Shown piece after piece: positions 55,004 through 64,000 of a stretch of 64,000 bases of DNA. The position numbers and the translations under genes were made by a program. Source of the DNA: Sediminihabitans luteus (lineage in GTDB: Bacteria > Actinomycetota > Actinomycetes > Actinomycetales > Cellulomonadaceae); the NCBI RefSeq assembly GCF_002797595.1, contig NZ_PGFE01000001.1, positions 1 to 64,000 of the forward strand. Direction: 5' to 3'. The notes under the pieces were generated by a model. It did no database searches and was not told the DNA's origin. It saw nothing but the letters and a program-made list of their open reading frames with translations. Each line of letters begins with the position of its first letter. Position 1 is the first letter of the stretch.

Positions 55004-57051
55004 CAGGCGGTCCTGCCCGGTCGACGCCCCCGCAGCCGGGCCCACAGACCGGTGCGGGGGGCGGTCGACCCGGGTCCCTGCTCCCCGGTGGAGAACCGGT
55101 CCCTCGGTCCGCGGTCCCGCGACGCGGCGTCAGGCGACAAGGCGTCAGGCGACATGTCCGGCGGCACGGCGTCGGACGGCGCGGCGGGCAGTCCGCGCCG
55201 CGCGTCGGCCGGGCGCGTGGCGCGCTCGGCCCGCGCGGCGGCGTCGAGGTCGCGGGCCGCCGCCCGCACCGCACCGCCACCGGCGACCCCGGCGAGCGCG
55301 GCGTCCAGGAGCGCCTCATAGCGGCGGCGCTGCCCGTCGAGCAGGGCCTGGACCCGGTCGTCGAGGCGCTCGTGCGCCTGCCGCGCGAGACGACGCACCG
55401 CGTCGTCCCCGAAGACCGCCTCGAGGACCTTCTGCGCGGCGACGGCCGTGCCCCCCGCGACGCCGACCTCGATGCCGGTCAGCCCGCCCGTCGAGGCGAA
55501 CACCACGACCATGAGGCTCACGCCGATCCCGTTGAGACCGAACGACACGGCCCGGGCCACCCCGCGGCGTCCGGCACCCTGCTCGCGCACGAGGTCGAGC
55601 ACGTCGGACTGCCAGGCCCGGATCTCGGCCGCGACGCTCGTGCGCAGGTCGGACGGCGCACGCGCGAGCGTCGGGTCGTCGACGAGCGCGCGGCCCGCCG
55701 GATCGGCGCGCCACGTCGACCACGTGCGCTCCGCGGCGGACTCGCTCGCGTCGAGCAGGACGGCCTCGAGGCCGTGCGCGATCGCCTCCTGCACCTGCGG
55801 CGCGGACGTCGGCCGGCCGCGCAGGAACCCCACGACACGGTCGCGAGCGGCCCCGACGCGACGCTCGAGCGCCCGGAAGAACTCGCCCGTGCCCACGAAG
55901 TCCTGCCAGCGGGCCAGCACCTCGCCCCGCAGCATCGACCCGTCGCTCGTGGAGCGACGCACCTGCTCACGGGCCTGCGCGTACGCGGCGTCGAGGCTCG
56001 AGCGCAGCCGCTCGACCGCCTCCGCCTGGGCGTCCGCGGCGAGCGCGAGGTCCTCGACCTGACGCAGCACGTCGTCGACCGCACCGTCGCGCGTGGCGGC
56101 CACGACCGCGGCGCCCGCCCCGGGCTCGGTCGCGAGCTGGGCGAGCCAGTCCCGCAGCGGCGCGACCACCCGGGCCGGGAGGAGGCCCGCCTCGAGCGCG
56201 GACTCGGGGATGACGAACAGCGGGGCGTCCTCGAGTCCCTGCGCGGCCACGAGCGCTCGCAGGTCGGGGACGACCTCGCCAGTCCCGGCGTCGAGCCGGT
56301 CGAGCACGAGCGCGACCTGCGCGTCGCGTCCCGCGGCGCCCGCGAGCACGTCCCAGGGCACCGCGTCCGCGTAGCGGGCCGCGGTCGTCACGAACAGCCA
56401 GAGGTCCGCCGCGGCGAGGAGCTGGGCCGCCAGGGCGCGGTTCTCGTCCGCGACCGAGTCGACGTCGGGCGCGTCGAGCAGCGCGATCCCGGCCGGCAGC
56501 GCCACGGTCGCGACCAGCGTGAGCCCCCCGCCCGCCTGCGCCGCGGCCGTCGCGGCCGCAGGGTCCGGCAGCGCCGCAGGCACCGATGCCGGGGCGCCCG
56601 ACGACGCACCTGCCGCGTCCCCGGTCCTGCCGTCCGTGCCGCCGGCGGTCCTGGCGACCACGCGCGCGAGCCCCGGCAGCACACGGTCACCCGTGAACCA
56701 CGGGGCGTCCTGCGGGTGGTGCGCGAGCACCGGCGACCGGGTCGTGGGGCGCAGCACGCCCGGGGCGCTCACCCGCTCGCCGAGCAGCGAGTTCACGAGC
56801 GTCGACTTGCCTGCGCCGGTCGACCCGCCGACCACGACGAGCAGCGGCGCCGCCGCCGTGCGCAGGCGCGGCAGGAGGTAGTCGTCGACCTGCGCGAGCA
56901 CACCGGCGCGGGTCGCGCGCGCGGCCTGCGCCCCCGGTGCGTCGAGGGGCAGCCGGACCGCCTCGACGCGCGCGCGCAGCACCTCGAGCGCACCCGAGAC
57001 CGTGTCCAGACCGGTCGCGGCGTCGTCGGCGGGGCGCTCGGGGTCGGTCAT
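55003..57051 (-). CDS. dynamin-like GTPase, pair 1, first gene
   Basis: 682 aa. G1 GGSTGAGKST near residues 78-87, G2 LRPTTRSP, G3 LLDAPDVDSVADENR, weak G4 (VLDRLD). An Ala/Gly-rich insert lies at about 142-180. A long helical stalk region follows, with a glycine-rich hydrophobic segment near 535-575 (GIGVSLMVVVFASTGGLTG) that may insert into membrane, and a charged, Pro/Asp-rich tail with PDMSPDALSPDA. Related to bacterial dynamin-like proteins such as IniA/IniC and Streptomyces DynA/DynB. Probably leaderless (CAGACT 6 nt before ATG). Confidence 0.85.
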   Translation of the reverse strand: MTDPERPADDAATGLDTVSGALEVLRARVEAVRLPLDAPGAQAARATRAGVLAQVDDYLLPRLRTAAAPLLVVVGGSTGAGKSTLVNSLLGERVSAPGVLRPTTRSPVLAHHPQDAPWFTGDRVLPGLARVVARTAGGTDGRTGDAAGASSGAPASVPAALPDPAAATAAAQAGGGLTLVATVALPAGIALLDAPDVDSVADENRALAAQLLAAADLWLFVTTAARYADAVPWDVLAGAAGRDAQVALVLDRLDAGTGEVVPDLRALVAAQGLEDAPLFVIPESALEAGLLPARVVAPLRDWLAQLATEPGAGAAVVAATRDGAVDDVLRQVEDLALAADAQAEAVERLRSSLDAAYAQAREQVRRSTSDGSMLRGEVLARWQDFVGTGEFFRALERRVGAARDRVVGFLRGRPTSAPQVQEAIAHGLEAVLLDASESAAERTWSTWRADPAGRALVDDPTLARAPSDLRTSVAAEIRAWQSDVLDLVREQGAGRRGVARAVSFGLNGIGVSLMVVVFASTGGLTGIEVGVAGGTAVAAQKVLEAVFGDDAVRRLARQAHERLDDRVQALLDGQRRRYEALLDAALAGVAGGGAVRAAARDLDAAARAERATRPADARRGLPAAPSDAVPPDMSPDALSPDAASRDRGPRDRFSTGEQGPGSTAPRTGLWARLRGRRPGRTA

Positions 57052-57109
57052 GCGGACAGTCTGCCCGAGCGGGCCCTCCCCCACAGCGCGAGCGCGAAGT
57101 CCCTGAACG

Positions 57110-57148
57110 GCGACGAGCGGCCGACCCGTCGGGTCGGCCGCTCGTCGC
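57110..57148 (-). terminator. terminator after ettA
   Basis: Hairpin GCGACGAGCGGCCGACCC / GGGTCGGCCGCTCGTCGC with a GTC loop, 14 bp after the ettA stop and 60 bp before the GTPase pair. Confidence 0.85.
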
Positions 57149-57162
57149 GGTGCGCGGAAGGA

Positions 57163-58845
<1,683 letters not shown>

Positions 58846-59038
58846 TGGCTCTGTTCCACCGTTCGCTCGCTCGCGGATGCTGTCGGACGACGCGGGCCGC
58901 GGCCCCGCCGCGCAGGTGACGACTCGTCGTGCGCGGCGGCGCGTCCCGGCCGCCCGCTCCCCTGCGCGTCGACGCGAGCCTGCGAGGCAGGACCGTGACG
59001 TGGGGGCGCGGACGGCCGAGCGCCGTCGACCCCTGAGC
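58846..59038. other. 193-bp gap between ssb and ettA
   Basis: No gene is seen. GC-rich with CGACGACGC-type direct repeats; no clear terminator. A promoter for ettA must lie here, but no consensus element stands out. Confidence 0.5.
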
Positions 59039-59614
59039 CTACGCGGTCGCCGCCTCGAACGCTCCCAGCCCCGCGGCGTCGTCGGGCACGAGGACGCCGG
59101 ACCGTGCGTCGTCCGCCAGGTCGGGAGCCTCGGCCAGGTCGGTGACGTCGGGCAGGTCGGGAGCGTCGTCCGCGCCCGTGCTCCCGCCCGGCCCGTCGTC
59201 GGCGGCCGGCGCCCCGTGGGTCGAACGTCCCGCGCGGGCGTCGCCGTCGTCGCGCCGCATCGTGTGCGCGAACTGCGCGGTGCCGCGCGCGAGGTCGGGG
59301 CCGACGGCGGTCGCCTCGACCACGAGGTCGGTGCGGGCGCCGTCCTCCCCGGTCCACTCGTCGACCGCGAACCGGCCCGTGACGACCACGGCGTCGCCCT
59401 TGCGCAGCGACGTCGCGACGTTGCGCGCCATGCTGCGCCAGGACTTGACCGTGAACCAGACGGTCCTGCCGTCGACCCACTCGTTGCGCGTGCGGTCGAG
59501 GTAGCGCCGCGTGCTCGCGATGCGGAAGCTCGTGAAGCTCGTGCCGTTCTGCGACGTGAACAGTCGCGGGGTCGTGCCGACGAATCCCGTGAGGGTCACC
59601 GTGACGTCCGACAT
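59039..59614 (-). CDS. ssb: single-stranded DNA-binding protein, second (SsbB-like) type
   Basis: 191 aa. OB-fold in residues 1-115: VTLTGFVGTTPRLFTSQNGTSFTSFRIASTRRYLDR, WFTVKSWRSMARNVATSLRKGDAVVVTGRF. The tail is acidic and Asp/Ala-rich but lacks the DDIPF-type tip of replicative SSB, so this is the accessory paralogue, like Rv2478c. ATG with AGGAGG upstream; it lies 44 bp after the GTPase gene at 59659-61242 and may be part of that operon. Confidence 0.92.
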   Translation of the reverse strand: MSDVTVTLTGFVGTTPRLFTSQNGTSFTSFRIASTRRYLDRTRNEWVDGRTVWFTVKSWRSMARNVATSLRKGDAVVVTGRFAVDEWTGEDGARTDLVVEATAVGPDLARGTAQFAHTMRRDDGDARAGRSTHGAPAADDGPGGSTGADDAPDLPDVTDLAEAPDLADDARSGVLVPDDAAGLGAFEAATA

Positions 59615-59658
59615 GCGTCCTCCTGAGGTCAGGGGCCGGCCCGTGCCGACCCTCGCGC

Positions 59659-61242
59659 TCAGGCTCCGCGCTGACCGGTGCCCGTGTCCTGGGTGGTCGC
59701 GGGTTCTGTGGACAGCTCGTCGAGCTCGGCGGCTGTGGGCAACCGGATCGCCCCGGTCAGCGGTGCGACGCGCTCGGACTCGCGCGCCTTGGACGCGAGC
59801 TCGCGCACCGACCGGTACTCGCCGAGAACGCTCCGGGTGGGCGCGGCGAACGACTCCTCGACGACCGCGGCGACGATCTCGCGCCCCGTCTCGACCACGC
59901 CCCGGCGCCGACGACGCGCGAGCGTGCGGCGCACGCGCGCCGCGACCAGCCACAGCACCACGCCCAGCACCAGGGCGACGGCCGCGCCGATCGACGTCGC
60001 GTCGCGGACCGCGTCGGAGACCTCGACCACCCCGGCCCAGCACAGCCCCGCGAAGATCCCCGCGAGGACGCCCAGCACGACGAACGCCGTCCCCAGCCCG
60101 CGCAGCACGGGACCCGCCGCGGGCCCCGACGTGTCGAGCGGGACGCGGCCCAGACCCTGCGCGAGCCGGTCCCCCACGTCGGTCGTCGAGGCCACCTCGG
60201 CGCCGAGCGCGTCACGCCATCCCGGGCGCAGGCCCTTGCCCGCCCGGGCGAGCCAGCGCGAGCGGCTGAGCCCGACCGCGTCGCGCTGCGGGTACCCGAA
60301 CTCGGGTCGCCCGTAGCCGTTGCGGACGGCGTCCGCGACCTGCGCCGCGACCGACTCGAGGCCGGTCGCCTGCACGAGCGCCTCGACCTCGTCGTCCACG
60401 GCGCTCTGCTCGTTCCACGGCGCCTCGGCGGGCGTCTGACCGAGCAGCAGGGCACCCGCGGTGTCGAGCTCGCCCGCGACCCGGCTCGCCGCGACGCTGC
60501 GCCGGGCGACGGCCTGCTCGAGCAGCTCGAGCAGACCCGGCACGCCCTCGGCCGTGACCGCGGAGACGGACGCGACGTACACGCCCGTCAGGCCGTCCTG
60601 CGCCAGGAGCCGCTCGAGGTCGGCGACGATGCGGGGGCGCTGCGACTCGGCGACCGTGTCGATCTGGTTGATCGCCACGACCATCGACGCCTCGTACCCG
60701 ACCGACTTCGCGAGGTAGTCGGTGTGCAGCGAGTCGTCGGCGTACTTCTGCGGGTCGAGCACCCACACGAGCAGGTCGACGTAGGGCAGCACGCGGTCCA
60801 CGACCTGGCGGTGCGCCGCCTGGATCGAGTCGTGGTCCGGCAGGTCGAGCAGCACGAGCCCGGACAGCGCGGCCTCGTCGGCCGCGTCGAGCTCGTCGCC
60901 GCGCGCGATGCGACGCTCGGGGATCACCTCGAGCCAGTCGAGCAGGGGACCCGCGTGCGGGCTCCAGGCGCAGGCGGTGATCTGCGCGGTCGTGGGTCGC
61001 TTGACGCCCACGTCCGCGAACTCGAGCCGCGAGAGCCGGTTGAACAGGCTCGACTTGCCCGACCCGGTGCCGCCCGCGAGCGCCACGACCGTGTGGTCCA
61101 CGCCCAGCGCGAGGCGCTCGCGCACCCCGGCGATCGCCTGCCGCACGCGTGCCGCGACCTCCGGGTCGAGGCGTGCTCCGGCGAGGTCGAGCGCCTTCTC
61201 GAGGTCGTCGGTGCGACCCCTCAGGTCGCTGTCGTCCGTCAT
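59659..61242 (-). CDS. membrane-anchored dynamin-like GTPase, pair 2, second gene
   Basis: 527 aa. G1 GGTGSGKSS near residues 57-65, G2 VKRPTTAQ, G3 LLDLPDHDSIQAAHR, G4 AINQID. The helix DLLVWVLDPQKYADDSLHTDYL matches its paralogue in pair 1. Two membrane helices near 380-402 (VLRGLGTAFVVLGVLAGIFAGL) and 418-440 form a hairpin, then a cytoplasmic tail of about 85 residues. ATG overlaps the partner stop. Location between ssb and its partner suggests an operon of three genes. Confidence 0.85.
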   Translation of the reverse strand: MTDDSDLRGRTDDLEKALDLAGARLDPEVAARVRQAIAGVRERLALGVDHTVVALAGGTGSGKSSLFNRLSRLEFADVGVKRPTTAQITACAWSPHAGPLLDWLEVIPERRIARGDELDAADEAALSGLVLLDLPDHDSIQAAHRQVVDRVLPYVDLLVWVLDPQKYADDSLHTDYLAKSVGYEASMVVAINQIDTVAESQRPRIVADLERLLAQDGLTGVYVASVSAVTAEGVPGLLELLEQAVARRSVAASRVAGELDTAGALLLGQTPAEAPWNEQSAVDDEVEALVQATGLESVAAQVADAVRNGYGRPEFGYPQRDAVGLSRSRWLARAGKGLRPGWRDALGAEVASTTDVGDRLAQGLGRVPLDTSGPAAGPVLRGLGTAFVVLGVLAGIFAGLCWAGVVEVSDAVRDATSIGAAVALVLGVVLWLVAARVRRTLARRRRRGVVETGREIVAAVVEESFAAPTRSVLGEYRSVRELASKARESERVAPLTGAIRLPTAAELDELSTEPATTQDTGTGQRGA

Positions 61243-62978
61243 GCGAGCCTCCTCAGCTCTGCGAGGCGCACCGTCAGACCGGCCCCCGCGTCGTCGTCGA
61301 GGGCGGGGTCGGCGAGCGCGTCGCGCACGTCCTGAGCCTCCGCCTCGGCCATGGTCGCGGCGCGTGCCGCGAGGTCCTCACGCATCTCGTCGACCGCGCC
61401 CGACGCGACCGGCCCCAGGAGCCGGGTCGCGAACCGCGCGGCGTCACCGTTGCCGGCCCCGGCCGCCGCGAGCACGGTCGCGAGCCCCCGGGCGCCGGTC
61501 GCGCGCACCGCCGCCGTGGCGGCGGCACCGTCGAGACGTGCCACGACGTCGTCGGCGTGCGCGAGCCAGGCGTCGACCTGCGCGGACGCGAGCGCGTCGC
61601 GCGCGACGTCACGGCGCGGGTCACCCGGGTCGGGGGCGACCGACACGCCCGCGTGCGGCGCGTCGGGGGCGGTCAGCGCCCGGCGCAAGGCGTCCTCGGT
61701 GCTCGCGCCCGCCGCGGCGAGCGAGCGTCTCGCCGAGGCGACGAGCTCGGCCCGCACCTCGTCGAGAGCCGCCTCGCGCGAGCGTCCGCGCCGCCGGCTG
61801 CTGCGCGCGACGCCGTCCTTGACCTTGACGTTCTCGACCTTGGTCGACGCGACCGAGTGCGCCCAGACCGACGCCACGGGACCCTCGCCGAGCGAGCCCG
61901 AGCGCAGCGCCGCCCGGGCCGCGGACGTCGCCACCGGCACCGTGTCGTCGACCAGCGCACCGATCGCCCGCGCGGCCGCGCCCTGCGCGTCGACCGCGTC
62001 GGCGATGCCCGTGACCCATTCGGGCAGCGCGGCGAGCGAACCCTTGAGCGTGCGCACGATGACCGAGCGCGAGCGTTCCGACCCGCCGAGCATCGACAGC
62101 CAGCGCGTGATCGGGGTGACGTGCTCGGGCGCGAGCATGCCCTCGTGCGGGCCCATGTCGGGCACCACGAAGAGCGGCACGTTGTCCATGCCGTGGTCCT
62201 TGAGCCGCTGCAGCAGGTCCGCCCGGATCGTCACGAGGTTCTTGCGCGGCACGCGGTTGAGCACCAGGGCGACGCTCGCACCACGCTCGCGCGCACGGCC
62301 GAGGGCCTGCCACGGCAGTGCGTCGCCGTACCGGGCGGCGGTCGTCGCGAACAGCCAGAGGTCGGCCGCCTCGAGCAGCGACTCGGCGGTCGACCGGTTC
62401 TCGTCGAGCAGCGAGTCGAGGTCCGGGGCGTCGACGAACGCGATGCCGCGCGGCACCGCGTCGTGCGCGACCAGGCGCGCGTCCGCGGTCGCCGGGCCCG
62501 GCGCGAGGACGTCCTGGTCGAGCGGGTTGTACGCGAGCACCGGGCGCCGGGTCGTCGGGCGCAGCACGCCCGCCGTCGAGACCTCCTCGCCCAGGATCGA
62601 GTTGTACAGCGTCGACTTGCCCGCGCCCGTCGACCCGGCGAGCACCACGAGCGCGGGCGACGACAGCTCGCGCAGCCGCGGCAGGAGGTGCTCGTCGAGC
62701 TGGATCACGAGCCGGTCGCGCGCCGACGCGGCCTCGTCGGCACCGGCCACGTCGAGCGGGAACCGGACCTCGGCCACGGCACGACGCAGGTCGCGGGCGA
62801 CGTCGTGCACCGTGACCCCGAGGTCGCCGGACGCCGCCGCGGCGTCGGCGTCGCCGCGCACCGCCGCACGGTCGCCCGTCTCGGGCCGCCGCGCGCGTCG
62901 CGTCGCACGCGGTGCGGCCGCAGCCCCGGGGGCGTCGGTCGTGGTCTCACCCGTCGAGGGGACGTCTTGGCTCGTCAC
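61239..62978 (-). CDS. dynamin-like GTPase, pair 2, first gene
   Basis: 579 aa. About 40 Ala/Arg-rich residues, then G1 GSTGAGKST near 113-121, G2 LRPTTRRP, G3 FVDAPDLDSLLDENR, and the DLWLFATTAARYGDALPW helix like its paralogue. G4 (LVLNRVPR) lacks the usual Asp. The C-terminal stalk (about 300-579) is Ala-rich helical but has no strong membrane segment, unlike pair 1. The GTG start follows CAGGAT by 6 nt, so leaderless; ATGA overlap with the next gene. Confidence 0.85.
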   Translation of the reverse strand: MTSQDVPSTGETTTDAPGAAAAPRATRRARRPETGDRAAVRGDADAAAASGDLGVTVHDVARDLRRAVAEVRFPLDVAGADEAASARDRLVIQLDEHLLPRLRELSSPALVVLAGSTGAGKSTLYNSILGEEVSTAGVLRPTTRRPVLAYNPLDQDVLAPGPATADARLVAHDAVPRGIAFVDAPDLDSLLDENRSTAESLLEAADLWLFATTAARYGDALPWQALGRARERGASVALVLNRVPRKNLVTIRADLLQRLKDHGMDNVPLFVVPDMGPHEGMLAPEHVTPITRWLSMLGGSERSRSVIVRTLKGSLAALPEWVTGIADAVDAQGAAARAIGALVDDTVPVATSAARAALRSGSLGEGPVASVWAHSVASTKVENVKVKDGVARSSRRRGRSREAALDEVRAELVASARRSLAAAGASTEDALRRALTAPDAPHAGVSVAPDPGDPRRDVARDALASAQVDAWLAHADDVVARLDGAAATAAVRATGARGLATVLAAAGAGNGDAARFATRLLGPVASGAVDEMREDLAARAATMAEAEAQDVRDALADPALDDDAGAGLTVRLAELRRLA

Positions 62979-63094
62979 GGACTCATCCTGTCTGTCCCGG
63001 CGGCTGACGCAAAAGATGCGCGCCGCGCACCCACCCGATCCGCAGGGTGGACCGCGTCACGGAGCCTGCGCGGTCCCACTAGGATCGGTGTCGC

Positions 63095-63167
<73 letters not shown>

Positions 63168-63250
63168 CCGTTCTTGCTCCCGGGCCTTGACCCCGTGAGG
63201 TGGACACGCTGATTCCGGGTCTGGCCCGGGGGAAGCGAGAACTTCTGGTC

Positions 63251-63389
63251 ATGGCCAGGAAGACGTACACGGCGGAGTTCCGTCGTGATGCTGTCGAGTT
63301 GTATCGCTCGACGCCGACTGCCACGGTCGCGGGGATGGCCGCGGACCTGGGGATCAAGGATGCAATGTTGTCGGGCTGGATCAAGTTGT
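63251..63389 (+). pseudogene. truncated IS3-family orfA transposase
   Basis: Begins MARKTYTAEFRRDAVELYRS and carries the IS3/IS911-type helix-turn-helix (TVAGMAADLGIKDAMLSGWI), then loses homology about 46 residues in, where the inverted second element starts. The reading frame continues only through 15 unrelated residues to a stop at 63434-63436. Confidence 0.8.
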
Positions 63390-63401
63390 TGCGCCCCGGG
63401 T

Positions 63402-64000
<599 letters not shown>

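Overview
The window is a 64 kb piece of a very GC-rich actinobacterial chromosome. ClpX, ClpP1/P2, trigger factor, ValS, an Rv2629-like release-factor homologue, a truncated haemoglobin, mycothiol-linked Rv2466c-type protein and an Eis-like acetyltransferase all point to Actinomycetota. The putative F420-0 scavenging cassette and the PTS/DasR-type genes fit Micrococcales of the Cellulomonas/Oerskovia/Cellulosimicrobium/Jonesia type best. That family-level placement is inference. Many genes (valS, clpX, clpP2, clpP1, tig, nei, rpiB, Rv2466c-like, pepN, glbO, thioesterases, ettA, ssb) occur in roughly the order of the M. tuberculosis Rv2448c-Rv2478c region, so most of the window is core chromosome with lineage-specific insertions.

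Layout. 1-2.8 kb: arsenic operon (ACR3 efflux pump, ArsR-ArsC fusion, second ArsC) closed by a strong hairpin. 3-9.3 kb: three-gene ABC transporter of the putative coenzyme F420-0 scavenging family behind a long hairpin-rich leader, followed by a DUF1772 protein, an HhH-GPD repair protein, CofE (F420 gamma-glutamyl ligase) and an F420-dependent oxidoreductase; a second F420-type oxidoreductase lies at 24.6 kb. 9.4-20.2 kb: valS, a baeRF-type protein, chorismate mutase, acyl-CoA synthetase, and the tig / clpP1-clpP2 / clpX protease cluster. 20.3-25.6 kb: a truncated acyltransferase remnant beside tRNA-Pro, tRNA-Gly, a cysteine-rich leader peptide ahead of cysK-cysE, and a GntR regulator with a perfect palindromic operator.

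25.7-35 kb: DNA-repair genes (alkyltransferase-like protein, Nei), Eis-like acetyltransferase, rpiB, then a PTS island: EIIA, two EIIB, a DasR-like GntR/UTRA regulator, EIIC, EI and HPr, with three dre-like operators. A further EIIA/EIIB pair sits at 45.6-46.3 kb. 35-53.4 kb: M13 and M1 peptidases, a proline-rich membrane protein, Rv2466c-like protein with an altered CPWC motif, a 4-alpha-glucanotransferase with a degenerate active site, MscS, truncated haemoglobin, TesB, topoisomerase IB, SDR-DUF2867, GNAT, a 4HBT thioesterase and an amidase. 53.4-63 kb: two tandem pairs of dynamin-like GTPases that flank ettA and ssb. 63.1-64 kb: tRNA-Arg followed by nested IS3-family fragments running off the end.

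Themes. Cofactor salvage plus use (F420 transporter, CofE, two LLM oxidoreductases) forms one functional unit; amino-sugar or sugar PTS with its regulator and operators forms a second; duplicated membrane-remodelling GTPase pairs form a third. At least ten genes have an actinobacterial -10 element only 6-7 nt before the start codon, so leaderless transcription looks common here.
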